IMG/VR virus record: IMGVR_UViG_3300013104_000030
Coordinates: 1 to 52,917 of that record
From: a virus
Strand: one strand, 5' to 3'
Length of the DNA stretch: 52,917 nucleotides
Each line of letters starts with the position of its first letter. The first letter of the stretch is position 1. Below, piece after piece: positions 39,326 through 48,291 of this stretch. The notes beneath the pieces were generated by a model, which did no database searches, was not told the origin of the DNA, and worked only from the letters and a program-made list of their open reading frames with translations. The position numbers and the translations under genes are program-made.

Positions 39326-40137
39326 TTATATGAGAGAAGCATACCGACCACCACCAACTACTATAGAATCTACTCCACCATAGGCTATACCGTAGCTTTC
39401 GCCGTACCCGCCAATACTGGCTATTGAAGTAAGATCACCATACCCTTTTGCATTTGGTGCTCCCTGAAATCCAAAATAATTATTGATGTCGAATTCACCA
39501 AAATTAACCCTTACTCCGATTGGCTTTGGTACAAATCTGGAGGGATAGCCTGAAGAATACGAGACATAGTTAAGCAAAACTTTTCAAAAGAGGATAGCTC
39601 TCTTCCTAACATTACTGTGAATTCGGCGTTACCCTCAGCCACTACAATACTTGCTTCAATACCAAACACGAATTGCATGAATTCGATAAATTGGAGAGGG
39701 GTGACATTAGTGCTGTTCTTAATAATTTTAGCTTTAATAAAAAGCCTATATTGTTCATCGTTAAGAATTGTATTACCAGCAAGAGGATCATTTAAACCTC
39801 TATAAAATCCACCAACACCGCTGTCATTAAGGTCACCATAAGATTCTGCATCAGGGTATCCAAGGTATGCAAAATAAGTTAATAGGGCAGTATCAATTAA
39901 TTCTCTTGGTTGACCAACTATATCGCCAATAATGTCTAATTGATCGCCGGTGGCGGTGTCAATAGAACGAAGCTGCATCAAATCTTTAAAGGTGTTTTGT
40001 AGTTCAATTTTACCGTTTAAAAGAATTTGAAGATATTTATCAAATATTGGGTGATCTTCTGTTTTGAATTGTTCAGTTACCCTACCACGTGCCTCAGAGA
40101 GGTAATCAATTATGTTGAAAGGATTAGTCTCAGACAT
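39326..40137 (-). CDS. DUF2612-type baseplate/tail protein with a frameshift (~270 aa if intact)
   Basis: From 40137: MSETNPFNIIDYLSEARGRV..., DQLDIIGDIVGQPRELID and LFIKAKIIKNSTNVTPLQFI, as in the DUF2612 family linking baseplate and fibres. The frame ends at 39511. One frame over, VPKPIGVRVNFGEFDINNYF then GFQGAPNAKGYGD...GGGRYASLI gives the normal family C-terminus to 39326. One added base in the T3 run (39533-39535 on minus) makes PPDFVPKPIGV and a single protein. Confidence 0.75.
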
Positions 40138-40148
40138 AGTTACCTCCG

Positions 40149-41588
40149 TTAAGTTATGATGATGTTGACACTGGACAAAGATGCAATAGAGTCAAAAGGA
40201 ATTACAATATTCCCTACACCAACAGGAGAGGGGGACGTACCGATGTAAAGACTGTTGACCTGATGACCCGGAATTGAGTTGATTGGAGTGTAGAGACGGC
40301 TGTAGATAACATCATCCCCTGTGCCGAAATTAGCAGAAAAGTAATCAATCAAAGCGGTTTTAATTGCATCGTTTCCATTAGCCGGGAAGTTTACATCTGT
40401 GGTGATATCCATTGTGATATAAACTACTACAGGGTTTGGTCTAGAGAAGCTGATTGCGTGAGGGAAGCCGTTACTATCATTGATGGTTACTGTAGTATTA
40501 CCATAGCTCAGGATACCAATTGGTTTGTTTTCCCATATAGCATTAGCAATACTTGTTGACAAACCACCAGAGACGATTGGTAGGAAACTGTGGGCAGGTA
40601 CACCGTTAGCATCCACAACACTTGTATCATTTTCATAGATGGTAACTTCGGTAACACCATCTGTGTTAATCAAAGCAGAATAAATGGAATCAATAGAGTT
40701 TGTAGCCCTATCAAACTTACCATTCCTGAATCTAAGGCGAAGTTCTTCATCCGTCTCACGATTCTCGCCGGAAGTTCCTGCAACAGGATTTATTACACTG
40801 TCCCAGCCAAGAAGAGGAGTAAGAATGGTATCAATGGTGTTTGCTGGTTGATTCACCGGCCCAGCTACAGTAGCTACCACTTCACCGACTGTTCTAACTT
40901 TTGTGATACCAAGATTAGATGAAGTTGTAAAGTTTACAGTTTGGAACACATCATTACGATCAATGACTAATGTAGTACCTACAACTGTAGCAATAAGACT
41001 TGGGTGGGAACTAACGATTACAGACCTTAAGCCATTCAAAATCTCCAAGACTGTTGCACTGGCATCAGAAGTAAACGTGATTGTATTAGATGTAGTTGTA
41101 TTTGAATAAGTTACTGTATAAGCGGTACTGTTTTGAAGAGTAATAACGGATAGTGTAATACCGCTAGCATTACTCGGGGCCAGAGAGATTGCGCCACTAG
41201 TAGTAAACTGTTCTCCTGTTGTAGAACTAGAAACAGTTTGACCAACAGGAATAAGGGTATTTGTATCGCCTGCAACAAGAATAGAGGCTGTGGTGAAAGT
41301 TTGCTCTTTTCGAGTCAGGCCCCCATAAGCCACAAGATTATCAAGGGCAATCACTGTAGCCGAGTTTGGGTCGAAGGCTGCATAAACTTCTTGGGCAGCT
41401 TCCCACAGATCAGCTTCACTTGGGGCTGCTAGGGAAATGAGGCGCCCCAATGCCGAACTATCGGATGTATCTACTGTGTCACCGGGTTGGACAAGATCTT
41501 GAAAGAGTTGCACTGCCAAGGCCCTGTCATCTGCCAAAATATCGGCTAGCCTTTTAATTGCAAATCCTTGGTCAGTTACGCCTGCCAT
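40149..41588 (-). CDS. Baseplate J-like wedge protein
   Basis: 479 aa. Contains the J signature region GTSGENRETDEELRLRFRNG (~275-294), with upstream NPVAG. The N-terminus has DLVQPGDTVDTSDSSALGRL, and an Ig-like beta insertion (~85-240) is Thr/Ser-rich. It forms the wedge ring that triggers sheath contraction. Between gp25-like and DUF2612 genes, the standard order. Confidence 0.88.
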   Translation of the reverse strand: MAGVTDQGFAIKRLADILADDRALAVQLFQDLVQPGDTVDTSDSSALGRLISLAAPSEADLWEAAQEVYAAFDPNSATVIALDNLVAYGGLTRKEQTFTTASILVAGDTNTLIPVGQTVSSSTTGEQFTTSGAISLAPSNASGITLSVITLQNSTAYTVTYSNTTTSNTITFTSDASATVLEILNGLRSVIVSSHPSLIATVVGTTLVIDRNDVFQTVNFTTSSNLGITKVRTVGEVVATVAGPVNQPANTIDTILTPLLGWDSVINPVAGTSGENRETDEELRLRFRNGKFDRATNSIDSIYSALINTDGVTEVTIYENDTSVVDANGVPAHSFLPIVSGGLSTSIANAIWENKPIGILSYGNTTVTINDSNGFPHAISFSRPNPVVVYITMDITTDVNFPANGNDAIKTALIDYFSANFGTGDDVIYSRLYTPINSIPGHQVNSLYIGTSPSPVGVGNIVIPFDSIASLSSVNIIIT

Positions 41589-41598
41589 ATGATATCCT

Positions 41599-41970
41599 TT
41601 AATTTAATGGTTCAATTACGATAGGGGCTGTGACCTCTCCGGTGACAACACGAACGCTGAAAGAAAGAGAGTATTTACGGTTTACAAAAGTGGAATTGAA
41701 AGTTACAATCTCTTTTACTCCCTCTTCTGCAAGAATCTGTTGTTGGAAGATCAAATCAGCAGCAGCTTTGGAAGTTTGCTTGATTCCGAGGAGTCGTTGC
41801 CACCAAGGTACGCCGTAGACCGTATTAATGAACCACTCACCCAAAAAGGTCTGAAGCCTGATCTTTAGCCTCCGACCAACAGTTTCAGTAAGGGGTTGAG
41901 TAGTCTCTTCTTTTCGAAGAGGGCCATTTCGCCAGATGATGTCCCAATCTGACCCTAATTTAAAATCCAC
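41599..41970 (-). CDS. Baseplate wedge protein, gp25/W-like
   Basis: 123 aa. LKIRLQTFLGEWFINTVYGV then PWWQRLLGIK is the conserved core (cf. LxxxLGEWFLDxxYGVPW), followed by a lysozyme-like-fold C-terminus (EEGVKEIVTFNSTFVNRKYS). Anchors the first sheath ring to the baseplate. Confidence 0.85.
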   Translation of the reverse strand: MDFKLGSDWDIIWRNGPLRKEETTQPLTETVGRRLKIRLQTFLGEWFINTVYGVPWWQRLLGIKQTSKAAADLIFQQQILAEEGVKEIVTFNSTFVNRKYSLSFSVRVVTGEVTAPIVIEPLN

Positions 41971-41980
41971 AAGATACTCC

Positions 41981-42754
41981 TTAGTTGCTTGGAGGAACCG
42001 TTGAAGGTGCGTGACGGTGTGTATTGAAAACTACACCGTTAAAAGTTGCCTGACCTCCGACAAGGGTATAATTACCTGTCTGACTATAGTCGCCTTGATG
42101 AATGATGGAACCAATCCAAGTAGTCGAGTCAATATCAAAAGTTGCTGTGGGTGAATTAAAGTTTAAACTGGTCGCAGCATTAATAGTGATATCGGAGCCA
42201 TTAATAATAATAGGCATATTGCTAGTTGTAATACCAATACTACCATCTGCCCTAATCCTAATTTCAGCTTCAGCACCCCCTAAGTTACCAAATAGCACGG
42301 TATCTTTTGTATCATGGGTGAGTACGTGTTTTGCTGGATTGTTAACAGCTATCCCCGGAGGTTGAATACCGGGTAAGAAAATCGCATCACTTTTATCCAT
42401 CTTGGCAAAATTTGTCGGGCTAGATGGCCGTCCATTCCCCCCCTTCAAGCCATCCATATTTCTCATGGAGAACATTGCAGTTCCGGTGTCACCAACTTCA
42501 ATAGGGAAGGTAAATCCAGACTTTTTAGATACTTGGAAAGAGACAGGGACACCCGGTATTACTGCACGTTCTTTAACGGTGCCATCTTGTTCGAGCTGAT
42601 TAATAGTTGGTTGTATATCAACCATTTGCCCATTCAAGCCATCTCTTACAGAAACAACGATGCAAGGAATGATAGTATATTTATTATTCATTAAGCTATC
42701 AAAAGCACTAGTCATTGTGCTTTGAATTGCTGCCACAGCTTCAGAACTCATCAC
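41981..42754 (-). CDS. Baseplate spike protein (gp138/gpV-like)
   Basis: 257 aa. OB-fold region (~30-105) with VDIQPTINQLEQDGTVKERA, FQVSKKSGFTFPIEVGDTG and a Gp138-type layout. A beta-helical shaft follows (RIRADGSIGITTSNMPIIIN, INAATSLNFNSPTATFDID). The end NTHRHAPSTVPPSN holds an H-x-H motif, like the metal-binding apex of contractile-tail spikes. It punctures the outer membrane. Confidence 0.8.
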   Translation of the reverse strand: MMSSEAVAAIQSTMTSAFDSLMNNKYTIIPCIVVSVRDGLNGQMVDIQPTINQLEQDGTVKERAVIPGVPVSFQVSKKSGFTFPIEVGDTGTAMFSMRNMDGLKGGNGRPSSPTNFAKMDKSDAIFLPGIQPPGIAVNNPAKHVLTHDTKDTVLFGNLGGAEAEIRIRADGSIGITTSNMPIIINGSDITINAATSLNFNSPTATFDIDSTTWIGSIIHQGDYSQTGNYTLVGGQATFNGVVFNTHRHAPSTVPPSN

Positions 42755-43650
42755 TTAGCTCCAGATTGAACTACTTTCTCTAAACTCACAGCTTTTATCT
42801 CAGTCCACCAACCCGAAGAGCGCCAACCTCCAGAATGTCTAAGAGATTCAACCTTAAGCCATCCAGTAATCAAAGTATCCTCAAGATAGATAATATCCCC
42901 AGCTTTAATTTCTGGGTTAAGTAGGATCTTCATCTGAATTCCGGGTTTTTTAGCTTTATCTTTTTTAGACCGTCGATGATCCCCAGATACACGATAAGGG
43001 GTTTCAATCAACCCTGTATATTTAGAAATAACGTAAGCTTGAGCAAAATTTTCCGTAGCAGCACGATCATTATTATGAACGTATAGCACTCCGTCATCAA
43101 TCTGAGTGTCTAGTGCGTATTTCTCAGCTAACCCATCAAGCATTTCTTTAGGAGTGCCCATGAGGGGATATCCGTAGATAATCTCATTACTAAGATTTGT
43201 ACCGTTGTAGACGCCGCGAGATACGCCGGGAAGGTTCTTGCGAATAGCTTCAGCTACATCTTTGACAGTCTGTCCGGGAGCTACGAGTTCAGAAAGAATT
43301 TGATGGTTGAGTTCTACGTAGCCATCTCCGAGTTGTATCTGTGTAACTCGATCCGTACCAGACTTCCTCGTAGAAACATGAGTAACTTGGCCTGAAAACA
43401 AACGCTTAGGGCCACCTGTATCTAAATAGCCTGCCTCAAACACTGCGGCTGGATAGTCCGTATCAAGCAGTTTGATATGATCAATGGAGAGGTTGGTAAC
43501 TTCAATAGAAGCAGAATTCGTTCTTTTCTTGTTATCCGTACTTTTACTGATATCAAACTGAACTTGAAGATCAGTGATTTCTAATGCTTCACCAGAGTTA
43601 TAGTCACCAATTATTAGTCTATACTGGCGGTTTCTCTGGATTAAGTCCAT
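42751..43650 (-). CDS. Baseplate hub protein (gp27/D-like)
   Basis: 299 aa. Begins MDLIQRNRQYRLIIGDYNSG; VTHVSTRKSGTDRVTQIQLG and DVAEAIRKNLPGVSRGVYNG are typical of phage late-control/hub folds. A basic patch (HRRSKKDKAKK, ~225) precedes the final barrel. Overlaps the spike gene by ATGA; hub and spike form one complex. Confidence 0.75.
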   Translation of the reverse strand: MDLIQRNRQYRLIIGDYNSGEALEITDLQVQFDISKSTDNKKRTNSASIEVTNLSIDHIKLLDTDYPAAVFEAGYLDTGGPKRLFSGQVTHVSTRKSGTDRVTQIQLGDGYVELNHQILSELVAPGQTVKDVAEAIRKNLPGVSRGVYNGTNLSNEIIYGYPLMGTPKEMLDGLAEKYALDTQIDDGVLYVHNNDRAATENFAQAYVISKYTGLIETPYRVSGDHRRSKKDKAKKPGIQMKILLNPEIKAGDIIYLEDTLITGWLKVESLRHSGGWRSSGWWTEIKAVSLEKVVQSGAK

Positions 43651-43658
43651 TAGTCTTC

Positions 43659-43985
43659 CTATGTGTAGATATAGAAAAGATTGTAATACTGATTAATTGA
43701 ATCTGGGTAAACTTTGTAAGGTTCGCTGACAATATCCGCTTTCTCTTCCATCCAGATAAAACCCGTGAGGGGGAATATTGCATAGTCCAGAAACAAAGGG
43801 TAGTTTGGAACCAAAGCTTCCCCCATTACGATAGGGTTATTATCAGCATCCAGCAGATTCATAAAATACAGTTTTGCCCTTTCATTATAAACAAATTCAA
43901 AAATGTACGAATCGCCCTGAAAAGCTATAGTGTAAGTGTAGAAAGGATCTGGAAACAAGGGCATTGCAATATATTTATCAGCCAT
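43659..43985 (-). CDS. Baseplate plug-like protein (Pam3 gp18-type)
   Basis: 108 aa. YIAMPLFPDPFYTYTIAFQG and YNERAKLYFMNLLDADNNPI match the plug domain of simplified myophage baseplates; strongly beta-sheet and aromatic. Upstream of the hub, as in Pam3-like clusters. Family assignment by eye. Confidence 0.65.
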   Translation of the reverse strand: MADKYIAMPLFPDPFYTYTIAFQGDSYIFEFVYNERAKLYFMNLLDADNNPIVMGEALVPNYPLFLDYAIFPLTGFIWMEEKADIVSEPYKVYPDSINQYYNLFYIYT

Positions 43986-44775
43986 TTTCCCTTGCCTGTC
44001 TTAGAGGATCTGTGTCTTTGGGGTGATTGTCGCCTGCCTTCTCACCATCAACATTTTGTGGTGTGCTGTCTTGCTTACCTTTTGATGCTTTACTTGCGGA
44101 TTTCTTTTTCAAGGAATCTTGAACATCTTTAGGTATGGTAGTCTTCTTCAAAAAAGCAAAAGTAACTTGTTCAAAAGTAATATCACAATACAATGCATAA
44201 CCAGTGTTGGCATCTTCCTTGAAAGTAATCTTAGTCATTACAAGGTTGTTAATTACTTTACGTAATGAGATGTTGTCATATTCAAACAAACGGACTAGCT
44301 GGATGCTAGGATCAAACTGACCAGTCTTGTCATTGTAAATAACACCAGATGTTAGGTCAATCAATGCTTGTCGAATTTGTTCGATCAAATCAGTACGTCT
44401 ACTATCAACTATAACTTCTGGCTGATCGTCTGAAAGAAACTGTCCAATGCTATCTGGTAAAAATTTCTTTAACACACTTTGATCAGTGGAGTTGACACTA
44501 ACAGTAGTAGGTGCTTCATTACTGTTGTAGGGGCTATTACCATCCAAGTCTTGAATTAGGTAAGTACCAGTGGAAATATCTACTCCGGTAATCACAGCAC
44601 CAATTGTGAACGTTGGGTTATTCTTAATGAAGTGGTCTGTGATATTTCCACCCGTATCTACGGGATGCTTTGTCACTTGACCACTATAATTCTGTGTATA
44701 GGCTGTTACTGCATCACAATAAATGAAGCCCCCATCCTGTACGGAAGAGTCTCCCCATTCGATGGCTAAGCTCAT
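43978..44775 (-). CDS. Virion/baseplate hypothetical protein (265 aa)
   Basis: Beta-rich body (LAIEWGDSSVQDGGFIYCDA ... TKITFKEDANTGYALYCDIT) and a Lys/Ser-rich disordered tail (KKKSASKASKGKQDS). Between tape measure and plug, it probably caps the tube or hub end (DUF-type initiator). No enzyme motif. Confidence 0.7.
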   Translation of the reverse strand: MSLAIEWGDSSVQDGGFIYCDAVTAYTQNYSGQVTKHPVDTGGNITDHFIKNNPTFTIGAVITGVDISTGTYLIQDLDGNSPYNSNEAPTTVSVNSTDQSVLKKFLPDSIGQFLSDDQPEVIVDSRRTDLIEQIRQALIDLTSGVIYNDKTGQFDPSIQLVRLFEYDNISLRKVINNLVMTKITFKEDANTGYALYCDITFEQVTFAFLKKTTIPKDVQDSLKKKSASKASKGKQDSTPQNVDGEKAGDNHPKDTDPLRQARENG

Positions 44776-44784
44776 AGAGGCTCC

Positions 44785-46653
44785 TTATTGTTTTACTGGG
44801 AATTGAACATTCACTTGATCAAAAGACTGAACAAACATATTTGCTACAGCTTCACCAATTGCTTGAGCTTGTGCATTAGCATCCATACCCGCAAGAGTTG
44901 AACCGTCTACGTTTACAACAATGTCAATCTGGTTGCTATTGTTGGTCACTATACCCATAGCATTATCATCAGCAGCTGCCTTGGCCATTTCAGCTTGTTG
45001 ATCATCATAACCAGCAGCATCATGATAATAAGGTGAGGTTGGATCATCATAGACCGCACGCCCGCGTTCCTTGGCCTTAGCCAGATTGAAGCCTGTGTTG
45101 TTTATGATATCACCAACTATGGCTGCTGGTGAAGCATATTCTAGACCAAACAAATTAGCTTTTTCAGTGGAGCTATTACTTGTCTCGGAGGTCGGAAGGG
45201 ATCCGCTTTTCCACTTCTGGAATTCTGCAATTGCATTCATAATAGATGCAATTTCCTTTGCAGTTGATTCAAGTGTTGGAAGAAAATCAAATTTGATGGA
45301 AGAAATATCTGTAAAGATTTGCTTGATATTTTGCCAATCTTGCTGCAATTGTTTAGTCTTATCTACACCTAACCAATCAGCGACAATACTATCTTTGCCC
45401 TCAAGTGCACGGATAAAAGATTGAGGAAATAATAATAGATCATCAGCCCATTTTGTGGCTTCATTAAAGCCTTCGGCCAATACCTTCACTAGATCGCCAC
45501 TTTCACTCAAACCTGCATTAAGTGTGCGGAAAATACGAGCAAAACCCTCTTCTACGCCTGAGTTAGAGGAGACTATGGCCATATCGCTAAGAGTATTCTG
45601 ATAACGAGCTTGCTCAGCTTGAGAGGCTTTAGAGGCTGCCTCCAACCCCGGCTGAGCTTGTTGAGATGCCAAAGCCCCGGCATAAGTCAAGACATTCCCT
45701 TTAACCTTACCCTTCTTCATCGCATCAAGAAGCTCTGTAATAGCTTCTTGACCTGTTTTATTGCCACCAATTTGTTTTTGATATGCACGAGCAAATAACG
45801 ATACAGCACCGGGCAAAGATTCAGCTAGTTGCCCTGTAAGTTCCTCAGACTGGAGCTTATTCTTACCAGCAATTTGACTTAAGGCCCGGAAAACCCTTTG
45901 TTGTTGCACACGATCAAGTTTATTTACACGGGACAGCTCAGCAAAGCCTTTATAAACTCCTTGCCCCTCTTTAACAGACATCCCTGCACCAGTAAGACCC
46001 GAGAGGAGCTTTGAATAATCTGGAGCTGCTTCAAGATAGTTAAAACCAACCCTCTGACCTTGAGCGCGCAGCCAGTCAAAAGCTTGGCCTCCCTGCTCGG
46101 CAGTTCCTCCGGCTTGTTGAACAACTGCGTTGGTTTGCAACTGTGCTGCAACTACTTGTTTGTTTCTCTGATTCAGGGCACCGAGACCATACCCCCCAAG
46201 GCCCAATGCAATAGCAGGACCAAACAGACTAGGCATGCCCCTTGTTCTACCAACACCGCCAGCTAAAGCGCCTGTGACAGCAGCTTCTCTAGCTCGTCTT
46301 CCCGGAGTTGCAGGAGCATTTCCCGGAACAACTTGAGGGTTGATATGCATTGGGTGTGCCATTCCGGCACGAAGCATAGCAAGCTCAACTGTCCTATTCA
46401 AAGCTGCCTGATTAACAACAAATTTGTTGATATCAAACACTACACGGTTACTTGCCATATCCAGCGCGTTGCCAAGTACACGCTCAAGCTTACGTTGATC
46501 TACTGTAAAGTTACCAACACCAAAATTCAGATTACCAAAGCCACTAAACTTCTTGAGTTTCCTCTCAAGAGTATCTAAAGCCTTGTCAACTTTCTTCAAT
46601 CCTTTGGTGTCTACATCAAAACCCAAACTGGCGAAGTACTTGGCTATTTGCAA
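44785..46653 (-). CDS. Tail tape measure protein
   Basis: 622 aa with TTG start (GGAG ten bases ahead). N-terminus KYFASLGFDVDTKGLKKVDK; Gly/Ala-rich membrane-like segment ~140-165 (GPAIALGLGGYGLGALN); TAGMSVKEG-type tape-measure N-domain with AQLQTNAVVQQAGGT; QAGKNKLQSEELTGQLAESL (~270) is typical. Short for a myophage, predicting a tail of roughly 90 nm at ~1.5 A per residue. Sets tail length and is ejected with the DNA. Confidence 0.88.
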   Translation of the reverse strand: MQIAKYFASLGFDVDTKGLKKVDKALDTLERKLKKFSGFGNLNFGVGNFTVDQRKLERVLGNALDMASNRVVFDINKFVVNQAALNRTVELAMLRAGMAHPMHINPQVVPGNAPATPGRRAREAAVTGALAGGVGRTRGMPSLFGPAIALGLGGYGLGALNQRNKQVVAAQLQTNAVVQQAGGTAEQGGQAFDWLRAQGQRVGFNYLEAAPDYSKLLSGLTGAGMSVKEGQGVYKGFAELSRVNKLDRVQQQRVFRALSQIAGKNKLQSEELTGQLAESLPGAVSLFARAYQKQIGGNKTGQEAITELLDAMKKGKVKGNVLTYAGALASQQAQPGLEAASKASQAEQARYQNTLSDMAIVSSNSGVEEGFARIFRTLNAGLSESGDLVKVLAEGFNEATKWADDLLLFPQSFIRALEGKDSIVADWLGVDKTKQLQQDWQNIKQIFTDISSIKFDFLPTLESTAKEIASIMNAIAEFQKWKSGSLPTSETSNSSTEKANLFGLEYASPAAIVGDIINNTGFNLAKAKERGRAVYDDPTSPYYHDAAGYDDQQAEMAKAAADDNAMGIVTNNSNQIDIVVNVDGSTLAGMDANAQAQAIGEAVANMFVQSFDQVNVQFPVKQ

Positions 46654-46667
46654 TGTTTATTACTCCG

Positions 46668-46943
46668 TCACTTTGGTTTATTTTTATCTGCTTTAGCTTT
46701 TTCTATAGCTTGCTGATGGAGAGAATCATAGACATCCAACATTTCAATAAGCTTCAACATCTGCCTTGTAGAATACTTCCATTCCATCTCAGATGCTAAT
46801 TCTAGACCACCTTTCTCGTGCATTGCAATCCTGTATATACTCCAATGCTGAGAAAAGGTTTTGTCTATCTCTTGGTCTAATCTTGTTTTACCCGATACAG
46901 GCTGCCCATTGGACTGTATTACTCTTCTGTATCGGGTTCCCGA
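46668..46943 (-). CDS. Tail assembly chaperone, -1 frameshift extension
   Basis: There is no start codon. The -1 frame overlapping the end of the chaperone gene stays open from just upstream of the T5 tract (46943-46947) and reads SGTRYRRVIQSNGQPVSGKT..., RLDQEIDKTFSQHWSIYRIA and so on to a TGA at 46668, right before the tape measure. This is the G/GT arrangement of tailed phages: a slip at CTTTTTC would fuse it to the chaperone. The slippery site is inferred. Confidence 0.7.
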   Translation of the reverse strand, partial: SGTRYRRVIQSNGQPVSGKTRLDQEIDKTFSQHWSIYRIAMHEKGGLELASEMEWKYSTRQMLKLIEMLDVYDSLHQQAIEKAKADKNKPK

Positions 46944-47239
46944 AAAAGTTCTTCGAAGTTAAAGTTAAGAACTTCCTTATAAAGCTTATTCAAGTGTGCA
47001 TAACGTTTGGAAAAAATAAAATCAAATGACTTTTCTGTAATTTGCATATTATCTTTAGATACATAATTACAGATGACTTGTTTCATCTGACTAAGGTCGG
47101 CTTTGCCTTCGTCAATAGCTGCCTGATACTTTTCAATAAACATGAGGCCCTTTGTTGCAGGCATTGCAGTTACAAGGTAGTCTTGATTATCTACTGTAAC
47201 GGTTGTTTGTTCTAGAACTTGAAATTGTGGAGCTGCCAT
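46919..47239 (-). CDS. Tail assembly chaperone
   Basis: 106 aa. VLEQTTVTVDNQDYLVTAMP and KGLMFIEKYQAAIDEGK fit small TAC-type chaperones, and the acidic end EELFREPDTEE lies over the slippery T tract. Position between tube and tape-measure genes is diagnostic. It would coat the tape measure during tail assembly. Confidence 0.75.
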   Translation of the reverse strand: MAAPQFQVLEQTTVTVDNQDYLVTAMPATKGLMFIEKYQAAIDEGKADLSQMKQVICNYVSKDNMQITEKSFDFIFSKRYAHLNKLYKEVLNFNFEELFREPDTEE

Positions 47240-47244
47240 TTATT

Positions 47245-48225
47245 TTATCTCAGAAAATTATTAATTTTAATACCGCCATAACTTTCAAATATTTTCACAA
47301 TATCATCTAAGTTATACACATGCGTTGTTTCAGTGTAACCGTCTTTAAATTCTTGTTTTGAGAGAATATTCGTAGATAAGGTAGCTTTAATTTCCTTTTC
47401 GGCATCTTTGCAATCCCTAACAGATTCAAATTCCCAAATTCCATAATTATCAACAGAATAGACTGACATTCTTTCTTGTTTTTCTATTATTAATGTTGAA
47501 TTACGAGCAATACCAAACTTTAAAGCTATTGGTAATTTACCATCGGATATCAAATTTATATAAGCTTGCTTCTGACTGTGAGAAGAGCACGCGCAGGGAA
47601 GCTTGCCACACTTTAGATGATAGGCTAATGATTCATTTACCGTGTTGCAAACAGGGCATTCTACATACCAATAATCAGGATAACCTTTGCGGTTCAGTCT
47701 AAGGCTGCGAGAGAATACCGTATTTATATGAAAAGACCCTGAGTTAAAGAACCCTTCAACCATATCAATATCTGATTTTATATTGCACTTACCAATTCTA
47801 TCTAGAGCACAATACGGGCAACAGCTTCCTGTTTTACATGCGCCGCCTATTGTGGTTGTAGTCCACTCTCCGTGCTTTTCACATTCAAAAATACAATAAG
47901 TCTTATTCCTGTTGTATTCTCCATACCAACCTTTGAATGCGAAGCTCCGTTCATTTGCAAGTCTATGGGCCCTTATAAGTTGTTGTCCTTCCGTCCATGA
48001 GGGATTTCTGGCACAGCCGCAGGGGATTTGACCCCTACGCAGGTCTGGGAGCGAGGTAGTGAAGAGTCCTTTCTTGTAGAGTTCTACATCTTCTGCACAG
48101 ACCTTACAATGAACCACATAGAGTTTTGAGTCAGCTTGCTTTCCAATAACCGTAACTATATCATCAAAGAATTTAAGGTCTGTAAACTTCGTCTTTTTGA
48201 TTTCTGCTTCATAACTAAATAACAT
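47245..48225 (-). CDS. Free-standing homing endonuclease, zinc-ribbon repeats plus MUG113/T5orf172-like GIY-YIG domain
   Basis: 326 aa from the ATG at 48225 (AGGAAATTC ahead); the upstream ATG at 48255 lies before the predicted transcript start. At least three Cys clusters: HCKVCAEDVELYKKG..IPCGC, CEKHGEW..GSCCPYCA and VECPVCNTVNES..LPCACS. The C-terminal part resembles the degenerate GIY-YIG fold: LPIALKFGIARNS (YIYKIGIA-like), Arg, and EKEIKATL..FKDGYTETT with the likely catalytic Glu. It interrupts the tube-chaperone gene pair and has its own promoter, both marks of a mobile gene. Confidence 0.8.
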   Translation of the reverse strand: MLFSYEAEIKKTKFTDLKFFDDIVTVIGKQADSKLYVVHCKVCAEDVELYKKGLFTTSLPDLRRGQIPCGCARNPSWTEGQQLIRAHRLANERSFAFKGWYGEYNRNKTYCIFECEKHGEWTTTTIGGACKTGSCCPYCALDRIGKCNIKSDIDMVEGFFNSGSFHINTVFSRSLRLNRKGYPDYWYVECPVCNTVNESLAYHLKCGKLPCACSSHSQKQAYINLISDGKLPIALKFGIARNSTLIIEKQERMSVYSVDNYGIWEFESVRDCKDAEKEIKATLSTNILSKQEFKDGYTETTHVYNLDDIVKIFESYGGIKINNFLR

Positions 48226-48257
48226 GAATTTCCTACCTACCATATTTATGTTCATCT

Positions 48258-48286
48258 AGTATAGTTGAAATATTATAGATTGTAAA
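48258..48286 (-). promoter_or_regulatory. Promoter of the endonuclease gene
   Basis: TTTACA (48281-48286), 17-bp spacer, TATACT (48258-48263) on minus, in the 36-base gap after the tube-paralog gene. The only consensus-like promoter noticed inside the late operon. Confidence 0.65.
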
Positions 48287-48291
48287 CAAAA

